Assembly (NCBI RefSeq): GCF_003667825.1
Contig: NZ_CP033043.1
Location: forward strand, 373,001-437,000
Direction: 5' to 3'
DNA length: 64,000 nucleotides
DNA from: Metabacillus litoralis
GTDB taxonomy: Bacteria; Bacillota; Bacilli; Bacillales; Bacillaceae
In this document: piece by piece, positions 31,203 through 40,455 of the stretch
Numbering within the stretch: the stretch's first letter is position 1
How the letters are laid out: each line of letters begins with the position of its first letter
Position numbers and translations under genes: made by a program
Notes under the pieces: generated by a model
The model's input: the letters and a program-made list of their open reading frames with translations, nothing else
What the model was told of the DNA's origin: nothing
Database searches by the model: none

Positions 31203-33710
31203 ATGAATGACATATTAGCAAGTTATTATACAATGGCAGTTGAACGTACTAAAACTAAGGTTTTAGAGGATATAGATAAGTATTTAGAAACGAAAGAAAC
31301 ATTACCTTCATACGAACAATATGTAAGAGAACGTGGAGAGTATATCGATCAAATTTGGTTAAATTCATGGTTAAATACAACAGCGAGTCATGCAGCGAGC
31401 TATGAGAAAAAGGAATTTTTAATAGAAAGAGGATTTGACTTAGAAGGAGTAACTAAAAAGCTAATAAATCAAATGTTTCGAAGTGAAATAAGAGATGTAG
31501 AGGCTTTTCAAGTTCTAAACTGGTTAGATGACATGTTCTTGAATCATAGTGATCATTGGAACGAAAGATATGAGAAAGCAAAAGAATTGTATGAAGATCG
31601 CCGAAAAATGCAGGAACACCGTGAACTTACCAAAAAGTTAATTTTAAAATTTGAATTTTATATAGAGGAGCTACTTAACGATAACTATGAAGAATTATAT
31701 CTATATGTTCGTTATTTAATTGGTTCACATCTTGCCATTGAAATTGAGCAAAAGGGTGTTGTTATTGCTTCAGAAGGCTTAACATTCTCAACTTATTTAT
31801 ATGATGAAGCACATCTAGCTTATAACAGACATCAATATGAAGAAGACATGACAGAAATGTATGAACGGTTAATATCTGGTTATTTGTTTGATTTTGGGCC
31901 AAATTGGATTAAAGAACGTTTATCCTCAAACCTTTTTGATGAATATAAGCATGTTTTTCATGAACCTGTGCCAGATACATTAATTAAGGAAATAGCCTTT
32001 GATTTATTTATGGAGCTTGCAGAAGAATTTTTCGCTGACTTACTAGAAGAGTATGTAACAGATTTAACAAAGCTTATCGATACTCCTTTCGATCTTCAAG
32101 CACATCAGAAAATTTTTGAGCATGACCTTTCGGAGCGGGAACGTAAGGTTGTTGAAGAATTAGAAGAGATTAAACGAAGCAAAGAAGAAGAAGCCAGAAT
32201 GGTTGAAGATATTTTTGGAAGAGAATATAATCCACCAGCTGGCCGAAATATCCAATATATTCTTCATGTTGGAGAAACAAATACAGGGAAAACCTTTCAG
32301 GCGATTCAACGTATGAAGGACGCAAGTAGTGGGATTTATTTGGCTCCCCTTCGATTACTGGCTCTTGAGATCTACGAAAAGTTAAATGCAGAGGGTATTC
32401 CATGTTCTTTGAAAACTGGTGAAGAAGAAAAAACAATTGAAGGTGCTGCTCATATAGCATGTACTGTTGAAATGTTTTATGAAAAGGATTTTTATGATGT
32501 GGTAGTGATTGATGAATCACAGATGATTGCTGATAAAGATCGTGGGTTTTCTTGGTATAAAGCCATCACAAAAGCAAATGCAAAAGAAGTTCATATTATT
32601 TGCAGCTTTAATGCAAAACCAATGATTTTGCAGCTTCTCGGTGACTCTGATATTGAAATCCATGAATATATTAGAGATATCCCTCTAGAAGTTGAACCAC
32701 AGCTATTTCGCCTGAATCAAACGAGAAGGGGGGATGCTCTAGTTTGCTTTTCGAGGAAAAGAGTGCTTGAGACAGCTTCTGAGCTGCAAAGAACAGGTCG
32801 TCAAGTTAGTATGATATATGGAAGCATGCCTCCAGAAACAAGAAAAAAACAAATGCAGAGATTTATTAACGGTGAGACGACCGTTATCGTAGCGACAGAT
32901 GCAATTGGCATGGGACTAAATTTACCTATACGTCGAATTGTCTTTTTAGAAAATGATAAGTTTGACGGTACAAGAAGAAGGTGGCTCACCTCACAAGAAG
33001 TAAAACAGATTGCTGGCCGTGCCGGCAGAAGAGGAATTTATAATATTGGGAAGGTAGCATTTGTACACAACCCAAAAGCAATGGCACGCCTGCTAGACCA
33101 AGAGGATCAACCACTTCAAGGATTCGCGATTGCTCCGACAACAGGTGTACTTGAACGGTTCCAAAAATATTCGAGAAAGCTTGGTTTGTTTTTTTATCTA
33201 TGGGATCAATTTAAAAGTCCAAAGGGAACAAAAAAAGCTTCTCTTGCAGAAGAAAAGCTATTGTACGAAATGATTGAAGACACAATCATCGAAGCAAAAC
33301 TATCCATGGCAGATCTATATGGTTTTTTACATTTGCCGTTCTCAACGAATGAACCAACCCTTAGAGCTCAATGGAAACAAAAGCTAGAAGCGATTGTTGA
33401 TGGAGAGGACCTACCAGATCCTTTAATTAAAGATTCAGGTTTAGAAGAACTTGAACTCTCTTATAAATCAATTGGCCTCCATTTATTATTTTTATATAAA
33501 TTAGGCCGGAACACTGAAGCACATTACTGGGAAAGACTGCGTGAAGAAATTAGTGACAAAATTCATGAGCAGCTAAAGTCGGGTGTCCAAATAACAAAGA
33601 AAGTATGTAAAGTGTGCGGTAAAAATTTGTCCTATAAATTTAAGTTTCAAATATGTAATGAATGCCATTTTGAACGACAAGAAAGGAAAGAAAAAAAGAA
33701 ATCTCGTTAA
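31203..33710 (+). CDS. Suv3-type superfamily 2 helicase
   Basis: An 835-residue protein. The N-terminal about 340 residues are helical and acidic, without a motif I recognise. The helicase core follows: Walker A GETNTGKT near 355, DESQ (Walker B, Suv3-like) near 433, VATDAIGMGLNLP (motif V) near 563 and QIAGRAGRRG (motif VI) near 603. A C-terminal Suv3-like helical region and a four-cysteine zinc knuckle (CKVCG and CNEC, about 803-823) end the protein. The GETNTGKT, DESQ and GRAGRRG set is typical of mitochondrial Suv3 RNA helicases. RNA unwinding is inferred; partners are unknown. It stands alone. Confidence 0.78.
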   Translation: MNDILASYYTMAVERTKTKVLEDIDKYLETKETLPSYEQYVRERGEYIDQIWLNSWLNTTASHAASYEKKEFLIERGFDLEGVTKKLINQMFRSEIRDVEAFQVLNWLDDMFLNHSDHWNERYEKAKELYEDRRKMQEHRELTKKLILKFEFYIEELLNDNYEELYLYVRYLIGSHLAIEIEQKGVVIASEGLTFSTYLYDEAHLAYNRHQYEEDMTEMYERLISGYLFDFGPNWIKERLSSNLFDEYKHVFHEPVPDTLIKEIAFDLFMELAEEFFADLLEEYVTDLTKLIDTPFDLQAHQKIFEHDLSERERKVVEELEEIKRSKEEEARMVEDIFGREYNPPAGRNIQYILHVGETNTGKTFQAIQRMKDASSGIYLAPLRLLALEIYEKLNAEGIPCSLKTGEEEKTIEGAAHIACTVEMFYEKDFYDVVVIDESQMIADKDRGFSWYKAITKANAKEVHIICSFNAKPMILQLLGDSDIEIHEYIRDIPLEVEPQLFRLNQTRRGDALVCFSRKRVLETASELQRTGRQVSMIYGSMPPETRKKQMQRFINGETTVIVATDAIGMGLNLPIRRIVFLENDKFDGTRRRWLTSQEVKQIAGRAGRRGIYNIGKVAFVHNPKAMARLLDQEDQPLQGFAIAPTTGVLERFQKYSRKLGLFFYLWDQFKSPKGTKKASLAEEKLLYEMIEDTIIEAKLSMADLYGFLHLPFSTNEPTLRAQWKQKLEAIVDGEDLPDPLIKDSGLEELELSYKSIGLHLLFLYKLGRNTEAHYWERLREEISDKIHEQLKSGVQITKKVCKVCGKNLSYKFKFQICNECHFERQERKEKKKSR

Positions 33711-33715
33711 TGAGA

Positions 33716-33756
33716 AGAGGATAACAAACAGGACTTACTCCTTATAGTTATCCTCT
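33716..33756. terminator. bidirectional terminator
   Basis: A 10-bp stem (AGAGGATAAC/GTTATCCTCT) with a 21-base loop between convergent genes. Confidence 0.7.
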
Positions 33757-33764
33757 ATTTATAT

Positions 33765-34610
33765 TTAGTTTATTTCTACTTTTCCGCTGGAAACATCAAT
33801 GTTGACCTGGTGTTTACCAGAGCCGTACACACCAAACATTCCTTCAGAATTTTTTTGTAATTCTTTTAAATCAAAATCAGTAGAAATATGACCACTGCCA
33901 ATACTCCCATTAAGGGTAAAGTCAGCATTTGATGGAAGATTGATCGTTGCTAAACCAGAGTTGATTTCAACATCAATTGAATCAATCAATTTGTTCATTT
34001 CTAAGTTTATTTTCCCGGAGGAAAGATCAGCCTCAACTTTCCCAGTATGTTCTTTAATCGTCAGATTTCCAGAGCTCATATCAAAAATTCCAGATTTAGT
34101 TGAGATAGATGAAAGGTTAACATTTCCTGATGATCCGTCAAGCTCTAGTTCATGTGCTGTTAACTTACTTATTTGGACATTTCCTGAGCTCATGTCGATC
34201 ATTAAAGAATCCAATTTCATCTTTGAGTGACCGTTGAAAGAAACATTGCCTGAGCCACTATCAATGATAAGTTCCTTTTCATAATCCTCCGGAATATATA
34301 TAGTTATTTCAGTCTTATTAAACATAGAAAATAGGTGAAACCATTTTTGAGATTTTGACTCAACATTTATTGTATCTCCATTTTCTGTTACCACTACTTT
34401 CCCTTTTCCTTTTAATTCAGCTCTTACTTGATCCGTTTTTTCAGGAATTATTTTCGTACTTGCTCCGGAAATATCTAATTCAATTTTATCCACTTTATTT
34501 GAAACCTCCGCTGAAGAGCCATTTCCTCCAAAAACAAACCATGTTGTATTTGAATGAATAATGAGGAACAAACCTCCAATAAAAAATAAAAGCAAAAATA
34601 ATTTTTTCAT
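33765..34610 (-). CDS. DUF4097-family beta-strand repeat protein
   Basis: A 281-residue predicted exported or membrane-anchored protein. A hydrophobic N-terminal segment (LFLLLFFIGGLFLII, about 4-18) is followed by repeated parallel-beta units with the recurring pattern SSGNVxxSxxSG (about 110-215). Such toast-rack or LiaG-like proteins often act with envelope-stress systems, but no liaFSR-like gene is adjacent. The 3' end converges on the helicase terminator. Function unknown. Confidence 0.75.
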   Translation of the reverse strand: MKKLFLLLFFIGGLFLIIHSNTTWFVFGGNGSSAEVSNKVDKIELDISGASTKIIPEKTDQVRAELKGKGKVVVTENGDTINVESKSQKWFHLFSMFNKTEITIYIPEDYEKELIIDSGSGNVSFNGHSKMKLDSLMIDMSSGNVQISKLTAHELELDGSSGNVNLSSISTKSGIFDMSSGNLTIKEHTGKVEADLSSGKINLEMNKLIDSIDVEINSGLATINLPSNADFTLNGSIGSGHISTDFDLKELQKNSEGMFGVYGSGKHQVNIDVSSGKVEIN

Positions 34611-34720
34611 ATAATCTTTCCCTTCGGTACAATTTGTAGTTACTTATATCTTAAGGAAAAGGAAGGAACACAACAATGAACCCTAGCTTTATTTTGACTA
34701 GGGCTAGAGGCGTAGTATGT

Positions 34721-35554
34721 TTATTTGTCATTGTCATGAATGGATGTGAGAAACTGGTAGTAAAAAGAATCATTTGGAATGAGATTAACAAGTGATGCTT
34801 GAATTTTTGTGATGTGTGCTAAAGCTCTTGTTCCTAACCAGCTAGTTGGTAAAAATTCAGGAGGGAGCATGGGGTCCTCTTCAAGAAGCACATCGAGAAC
34901 TTCTTGGATTTCTAAATAGAAAATAAATAGTTTTAAAGGATCTTGCAGGTTTCCTTTTAAATAAGGATGAAGCTTTGGTTCATATTCATTTTTAATCCAA
35001 TCAAGTTTTTCTATATAGATGTTATGAATCCTTTCGAGATCCCATATTCTTGCTGCTTCATTAGGTCCTTTTGCACCTTGATTATGAACCTTATTTAAAA
35101 GAAATTCATCACTAACAAGAATGGTTACGTATTCTTCGATCTCTAATGTATCGATCATATTTAGTACTTTGTTTGTTAGATTCCAAGGATAAATATAAAC
35201 ACTATTATATAATTGACCGAAGCCAAGTTGAATGAGCTGTCTTCGAAAGGCGTCTCTTTTTTTTCGTTCTGTTTCAGGGATCTCAGTTAAAATCATGTAC
35301 CATTTGTTATTCCAACGATGCTGATAAAAATTTTCTGTTCGTTCAATCGTGGTGATAAAATCCCGTCCATATGTAGTTATTGCATAAACTGAACGCTGAG
35401 GTGATGTAATAAATTTTTCTTTTTTTAACTTCGATAACATATTCCGAATCGATTGAGAAGTATAGTTTCTTTCCTCATAAATACTGATTATTTTTTTTCC
35501 TTCTAACTGTTCTACCTTAGATAGCAAATATAATATTTGTTTTTCTACCGTCAC
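34721..35554 (-). CDS. PaaX-family transcriptional repressor
   Basis: A 277-residue protein. An N-terminal winged helix (about 1-65, YTSQSIRNMLSKLKKEKFI) is followed by the PaaX central domain (RWNNKWYMILTEIPETERKKRDAFRRQL near 80-107, LGFGQLYNSVYIYPW near 110) and the PaaX C-terminal domain. Relatives repress phenylacetate degradation and sense phenylacetyl-CoA; no paa genes are in this window. The start is GTG with AGGAGG upstream. It diverges from an alpha/beta hydrolase gene whose promoter carries a 12-bp palindrome, the likely target. Confidence 0.8.
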   Translation of the reverse strand: MTVEKQILYLLSKVEQLEGKKIISIYEERNYTSQSIRNMLSKLKKEKFITSPQRSVYAITTYGRDFITTIERTENFYQHRWNNKWYMILTEIPETERKKRDAFRRQLIQLGFGQLYNSVYIYPWNLTNKVLNMIDTLEIEEYVTILVSDEFLLNKVHNQGAKGPNEAARIWDLERIHNIYIEKLDWIKNEYEPKLHPYLKGNLQDPLKLFIFYLEIQEVLDVLLEEDPMLPPEFLPTSWLGTRALAHITKIQASLVNLIPNDSFYYQFLTSIHDNDK

Positions 35555-35660
35555 TTTAAACCTCCTACATATAACTATGAAAAGTACGAGTGTATGTTTA
35601 TTTTATCATGATAGGTTGAAAAAATGGTATTCAATATAACTGAGTTTGAATAAAAAATGG

Positions 35661-35709
35661 TTGATGTTTCCAATAGTGTTATTTATAATACATATTATAA
35701 CGTACGTTA
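35661..35709 (+). promoter_or_regulatory. sigma-A promoter with palindromic operator at +1
   Basis: TTGATG (35661), 17 bases, TATAAT (35684). The perfect 12-bp palindrome TAACGTACGTTA (35698-35709) covers the expected start point. It precedes the hydrolase gene and faces the divergent PaaX-type repressor. Confidence 0.7.
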
Positions 35710-35740
35710 ATTAATTTGTTATAAAATGGAGGCCGAAAAG

Positions 35741-36601
35741 ATGATAATGACAGAAGAAAAACAATATCATGAGTCTTACGATAAAAGTCTAGAGCTATGG
35801 CCGGTTGAGTATTCCACTTATTATGTGAACACCGTTCAAGGAAAAACACATATTATTGAAAGTGGTAATAAGACTGCTCCATCTTTAATTTTGTTGCATG
35901 GAGGCAGCATGAGCTCAACGATGTGGTACCCAAATGTAGTGGAATGGAGTAAATATTACAGAGTAATATGTGTTGATATATTAGGAGATAAAAATAAAAG
36001 TATATCCCAAACAGATTTTATAGATCGCCCAAGTTATGCGCTTTGGCTTAAAGATGTTTTGGATGCATTGCAGATTAAAAAGACAGATATCGTTGGGTTA
36101 TCTTATGGAGCGTTAAATATAGTTAACTTTCTATTGTTTTATCCAGAAAAAGTGAACCGGGTTGTGTTAATGAGTCCGGCTGCAACATATGTGCCGTTTG
36201 ACGCTAAGTTTTATACACATGCATTTGGTATGGTGAAAAATCCAAGTGGTGTACAATCGTTTTTAAACTGGATTTTTGATGATCGATATAAGCCACATTC
36301 TTTTGTAGCTGAACAATTAGTGGCAGCTATGAATTGGATAGAACCATCTAAAAGTACAACACCTAAAGAAAATGGTTTTCCTTATGTGTTTATGGATGAG
36401 GAATTAGCTTCAATTAGGAACTCAATTTTATTAATGCTTGGTGAAAATGAAGTAATGTATAACGTTGATGAGGCTTACAAGCGTGCTGTGAACTCATCTC
36501 CTTGTATGACAGTAGAGTTGGTAAAAGAGGTAGGTCACCTTATGTCTATGGAAAACCCAAGTTACATTAATAAGCGAGTGCTAGAATTTTTATCTGAGTA
36601 A
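35741..36601 (+). CDS. alpha/beta-fold hydrolase
   Basis: A 286-residue hydrolase. The oxyanion motif LLHGGSMSS lies near residue 50, the nucleophile elbow GLSYGA near 119, and the catalytic His is in VGHLMSM near 266. The usual acid position reads LGENEVMYN, with Glu/Asn where Asp is common. Substrate unknown. ATG 35741 is chosen because the upstream ATG at 35726 overlaps the GGAGG site. It is probably repressed by the divergent PaaX-type protein. Confidence 0.8.
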   Translation: MIMTEEKQYHESYDKSLELWPVEYSTYYVNTVQGKTHIIESGNKTAPSLILLHGGSMSSTMWYPNVVEWSKYYRVICVDILGDKNKSISQTDFIDRPSYALWLKDVLDALQIKKTDIVGLSYGALNIVNFLLFYPEKVNRVVLMSPAATYVPFDAKFYTHAFGMVKNPSGVQSFLNWIFDDRYKPHSFVAEQLVAAMNWIEPSKSTTPKENGFPYVFMDEELASIRNSILLMLGENEVMYNVDEAYKRAVNSSPCMTVELVKEVGHLMSMENPSYINKRVLEFLSE

Positions 36602-36639
36602 AGAAGTAACTTTTGAAGAAAAGAATCTGTTTAACATGT

Positions 36640-36676
36640 ACAATCTGTCATCATCATTTAGCTGATGACAGATTGT
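36640..36676. terminator. bidirectional hairpin terminator
   Basis: A 14-bp stem (ACAATCTGTCATCA/TGATGACAGATTGT) with a 9-base loop between convergent genes. Confidence 0.7.
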
Positions 36677-36695
36677 TATGTAAGAGCTCTAACCA

Positions 36696-37169
36696 CTATT
36701 TCTTGTTTTCTTCATTTTTTTTAAAAGTATTAGAAAGATCTTTTAGATTTTCTTCTTCTGCCATTTCAGTACCAAAAGCTAATCTTGAATTCAAAACAGG
36801 ACCTCTCCTTCTAGAAGGAGATGGAGTATGTTGACGTTCTGCAACAAAAAGATGAACAAAAACTTCTGCACCTGTAATGATAACAGCAGAAATGATACTT
36901 CCCCATGCTACTTGTAGATAGCTTTCAAACAGAAAGCTTCCAAAAATCCAAACGCTAAGGTATGTGAGTAAAAAGTCAGCAACTGCAGCAGCTCTTTTAC
37001 CTAACTGAGGTAATATCACTAATTCACCAACGGCGTATGAAACAATTGTGACAAATAAACTGAATGAAACAATATCCACGATTGTTGCATCAAAAAACAA
37101 ATCTAGACCAATTCCAAAGGCAATAAGACATGTCACAAATTTAATTAATAGGATTGTTGCATGATTCAT
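36696..37169 (-). CDS. yndM: DUF2512 membrane protein (YndM type)
   Basis: A 157-residue protein with four hydrophobic segments in the first about 110 residues (beginning MNHATILLIKFVTCLIAFG). A soluble basic and acidic tail follows (SPSRRRGPV, then NLKDLSNTFKKNEENKK). The layout fits the DUF2512 family. The frame is open much further upstream, into the MFS gene, but GAGGAGG lies nine bases before ATG 37169. Function unknown. Confidence 0.75.
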   Translation of the reverse strand: MNHATILLIKFVTCLIAFGIGLDLFFDATIVDIVSFSLFVTIVSYAVGELVILPQLGKRAAAVADFLLTYLSVWIFGSFLFESYLQVAWGSIISAVIITGAEVFVHLFVAERQHTPSPSRRRGPVLNSRLAFGTEMAEEENLKDLSNTFKKNEENKK

Positions 37170-37247
37170 GTAAAAAACCTCCTCGTTTGTTATTTTGGTC
37201 AAAACCAAAAAGTTCATGCAAATTTGGTTAAGTAAGAAAGTTAAAAA

Positions 37248-37273
37248 AAGTTGATTCGATTGAATCAACTTTT
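37248..37273 (-). terminator. terminator of the MFS gene
   Basis: AAAGTTGATTC/GAATCAACTTT with a 4-base loop, followed on the minus strand by seven T; it abuts the MFS stop codon. Confidence 0.8.
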
Positions 37274-37276
37274 CAC

Positions 37277-38533
37277 CTAAAACGTATTCATTATCCTTTG
37301 GTTTTGTTCTACTGATTTTCGTTCCTTTATACCAATTGAATAGCGATAGCAAAGTAACCCTAAGATACCAAGTCCAAAGTATAAAACAGCCATAGCTTTA
37401 GAAGGAATAAACGCTCCTAGCGTTAATCCCAAGCTACCCAACAACATAGCCACGTTATAAGAAAGATTGTCTACTGCCATATATGAGGCTCTTGCTTGTT
37501 CGTGAACAATTCCTGCTAAAATCGTTTGACGAACAGGTGAATACATAAGCTCTCCAAGAGTAAATAAAAGAGCTGATAAAACAAGTAAACTAAAAGAATT
37601 ACTGAACGCAAGAACACTAAAGCTACAGGCGTAAATAGAAAGACCGATGCTTAAAATTACTTTCGGATTATATTTACTTAACCATTTTGACAAATACAAA
37701 GTGGAGCACACAATTGTAATGGTATTGATGAGCATAATAAGTCCAAACATCTTAATCCCTGTTATTTCAATGGAGAAAAAGAAAGTGTGGAATTCATTTT
37801 TTAGCCTTACTGCGACATATTTATCAAGCTGAAATTCCAATGACATTGTGAAAATGGTCGCAAGCACAAATAACATAAAGCCACGATCTTTAAGAACAGC
37901 CATATAGTGATTGATGATTCCTGCTTTTTGTTGAACTTCTTCAATATCTATCTTAGGTGTAGTTAATGTCTCATCTATATAAAAGATGATAAGAAGCAAA
38001 GTGACGCCGCTGACAATAAGAAACAAAAGAAAAAGGAGGAACTTATAATCTTCAAAAAGTAGACCGCCAATTGCTGCCCCTAATGCGATCGAAATGTTAC
38101 CAGTCCAATAACCAAGCCCATAAATAAATGGTCTTTCTTTTTCAGAGCTAATATCAATAATCATTGCGTTTGCTGCAGGGCCAATTAAACTAGAGCTCAT
38201 GTTACTTAAGACAAACATTAAATAAGTAATCCAAACGGAAGTGTACCATGGTGAGTTGACTGATGCCATCACGGTTAGTGCGATGACCTGGATCACTTGA
38301 GCGATGATCATCATTTTTTTACGACCAATACGATCTGAAAGGTAACCAGAATATAATCCCACTACAATAGAGATAGAAATGTTTATCATCAGAAGTATCC
38401 CAGTCATACCAGCTCCAACATGACTACTAAAATAGATGGCCATAAACGGGAGAATGGACATTTGAGTAATGTCTGTAAAAAAATCTGTGATTATTCTAAG
38501 TTTTATCGTTGAATGTAAGTCACGAAATTTCAT
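37277..38533 (-). CDS. MFS transporter
   Basis: A 418-residue protein with 12 predicted membrane segments. The MFS signature between helices 2 and 3 reads GYLSDRIGRKKMMI (about 63-76), and a second copy-like SPVRQTI motif is near 322. It exports or exchanges a small molecule; the substrate is unknown. It is divergent from an SgrR-type regulator with a shared about 97-base control region, which suggests that regulator controls it. The ATG follows an AAGGTAG site. Confidence 0.82.
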   Translation of the reverse strand: MKFRDLHSTIKLRIITDFFTDITQMSILPFMAIYFSSHVGAGMTGILLMINISISIVVGLYSGYLSDRIGRKKMMIIAQVIQVIALTVMASVNSPWYTSVWITYLMFVLSNMSSSLIGPAANAMIIDISSEKERPFIYGLGYWTGNISIALGAAIGGLLFEDYKFLLFLLFLIVSGVTLLLIIFYIDETLTTPKIDIEEVQQKAGIINHYMAVLKDRGFMLFVLATIFTMSLEFQLDKYVAVRLKNEFHTFFFSIEITGIKMFGLIMLINTITIVCSTLYLSKWLSKYNPKVILSIGLSIYACSFSVLAFSNSFSLLVLSALLFTLGELMYSPVRQTILAGIVHEQARASYMAVDNLSYNVAMLLGSLGLTLGAFIPSKAMAVLYFGLGILGLLCYRYSIGIKERKSVEQNQRIMNTF

Positions 38534-38560
38534 GCTATCTACCTTCTTTCTTCATTTTTT

Positions 38561-38606
38561 ATTATAATGAAAAAAATAAGAAGAAAAACTGTAAACGGTG
38601 TTAACA
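38561..38606. promoter_or_regulatory. divergent control region with 17-bp operator
   Basis: The near-palindrome TGTAAACGGTGTTAACA (38590-38606; TGTWAAC-N3-GTTWACA) lies about 44 bases upstream of the start point expected from the minus-strand TATAAT (38561-38566). That hexamer lacks a good -35. The position suits an activator of the MFS gene. Confidence 0.5.
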
Positions 38607-38630
38607 TGATTTCGTATTTTAGGAGGAACT

Positions 38631-40421
38631 ATGAATCTTATTGAACATTATGTTAATTTGCGATTAGCCTATCAAGAGTACAAGGAAGAAGAAAGGATTG
38701 AAGCAACAACAGGGGAAATATCTCATCATCTTTCTTGTACGATGCGAAATACAAATATTTTGATGAAGAAAATGATGGAGTTAGGCTATCTTAAATGGAT
38801 GCCTCAAAAAGGTAGAGGGAGAAAATCAACTTTACTTTTTCATCTTTCATTACTGGAGGCTGCTACTAGTAATGTGCAAAGATTACTCACTGAAAAGAAT
38901 TTTGAAGAAGCATACTCCTATATTTTGAGTATTCAATTTTCTCAGGTAATAAAAGAAAAACTGTTACATAATATGCACAGTCATTTTGGGTTAAAGTCTA
39001 TCACTCACTCTACTGGTCGAAGAGACACGTTAAAAATTCCTCAAAATTTAAAAATTCATACGTTAGATCCTACTTTTGTTGGAATAGTTCATGAAGCTCA
39101 CATCGTACAACATATTTTTGATCCGCTAGTTCGCTATGATCGGGGAAGTAAAACCTATATTCCCGGCATTGCTCTGGCCTGGGAAGAGAATAATGGAATA
39201 GAATGGACCTTTTATTTACGCAAAGGTGTAATGTTTCACCACGGTCGAGTCCTTCAAGCAAAAGATGTTCAGTATACGATTGAGAGATTAAGAACTAATC
39301 AACAAATTCCTTATCACACTCTCTTTGAATGTGTGGAAAAAGTAACAATGATAGATGACATTACGATACAGTTTACTTTGAAGAAACCAAATTACATGTT
39401 TCTTGATGTTATGAGCAGCTTTTTCTCCTCTATTATTCCTCATGATATTGAATTAGATCCTTTAATGCCGATTGGAACCGGTCCATATCAAGTGGAAAAA
39501 AATGAAGAACATCTACTTGTGCTAGAGGCATTTCCTCATCATTTTCAGGGAAGACCTTTCTTAGATACAATTGAAGTTTGGCATATGCCGAATTTAAAGG
39601 AACAACCAGATAAGATAGAGGAAAGAGTTTATACTGGGGAACACGAAACAGCGACTTATCAAGAGCTTGGTAGCTTTTTTTTCGTCTTTAATTTGAATAG
39701 AAATGGGTGTCATCATAATAAAAACTTTCGTTTGGCAATTCAGCAAATTGTTGACCCATTCAAACTTGTAAAGGAGCTTGGATATCCAAGGAGATATCCT
39801 GCATATAGCTTTAGGTTGAACCAAAGTAAACAAATCGTTAATCATCTAGAGAATAATCTAAAAGAAGCAAAAAGACTACTGTCTTTAAGCAGTTATGAAG
39901 GACAAGTACTTAAGGTGGCAACATTTGATTTTAAAGAAGCAAAAGAGGACATGGAATGGCTGGAAATTCGTTGTCAGCAAATAGGTCTTAATATTGAGGT
40001 GTCCGTCATACAAGCCTCAGAAATCTATGAGAAAAAGGTACTTGGTCTTTACGATATCATTTATACAGGTGAAACGTTTGAGATAAATGAGGAACTTAGT
40101 CTTTATATGATGTATTCAAGTGATAATAGTGTTCTTCGAATGGCACTAGACTCTAAAACAAAACAACATATTGATATGGAGCTTAATTATTTAATATCCT
40201 TAGATGATTTAAATAAGCGTTCAGCCTTGTTTCAGAAGATTGAAGATTGGTTAAGAGAAGAAGCATATATTATTCAGACCTATCACACAATCGAAGAACA
40301 AAACTATCATAAGGCATTAAAAGGTATTGAAGTTTCAGGGTATGGCATGCCTGATTTACGATCACTATGGGTGAAACCTGATATAGAGAGTTCATCAAGT
40401 TATTCAATTTATATTCCATAG
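38631..40421 (+). CDS. SgrR-type regulator with a solute-binding domain
   Basis: A 596-residue protein. The N-terminal about 110 residues contain an SgrR-like winged helix (TGEISHHLSCTMRNTNILMKKM near residue 24, then GYLKWMPQKGRGRKS). The rest matches the oligopeptide-type solute-binding fold (family 5): HEAHIVQHIFDPLVRYDR near 157, FHHGRVLQAKDVQYTIERL near 202. No signal peptide is present, so it is a cytosolic ligand-sensing transcription factor. An AGGAGGAAC site precedes the ATG. Its likely target is the divergent MFS gene; the ligand is unknown. Confidence 0.78.
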   Translation: MNLIEHYVNLRLAYQEYKEEERIEATTGEISHHLSCTMRNTNILMKKMMELGYLKWMPQKGRGRKSTLLFHLSLLEAATSNVQRLLTEKNFEEAYSYILSIQFSQVIKEKLLHNMHSHFGLKSITHSTGRRDTLKIPQNLKIHTLDPTFVGIVHEAHIVQHIFDPLVRYDRGSKTYIPGIALAWEENNGIEWTFYLRKGVMFHHGRVLQAKDVQYTIERLRTNQQIPYHTLFECVEKVTMIDDITIQFTLKKPNYMFLDVMSSFFSSIIPHDIELDPLMPIGTGPYQVEKNEEHLLVLEAFPHHFQGRPFLDTIEVWHMPNLKEQPDKIEERVYTGEHETATYQELGSFFFVFNLNRNGCHHNKNFRLAIQQIVDPFKLVKELGYPRRYPAYSFRLNQSKQIVNHLENNLKEAKRLLSLSSYEGQVLKVATFDFKEAKEDMEWLEIRCQQIGLNIEVSVIQASEIYEKKVLGLYDIIYTGETFEINEELSLYMMYSSDNSVLRMALDSKTKQHIDMELNYLISLDDLNKRSALFQKIEDWLREEAYIIQTYHTIEEQNYHKALKGIEVSGYGMPDLRSLWVKPDIESSSSYSIYIP

Positions 40422-40455
40422 GTAGCTAAATTTTGAAAATTCAAAGGAGTGGGTT

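Noticed and set aside
36613..36834. 73-codon plus-strand frame after the alpha/beta hydrolase
   Set aside because: It spans the terminator hairpin and the antisense of the DUF2512 gene.
37170..37352. 61-codon N-terminal extension of the DUF2512 protein
   Set aside because: It overlaps the end of the MFS gene and its terminator; ATG 37169 has an ideal ribosome site.
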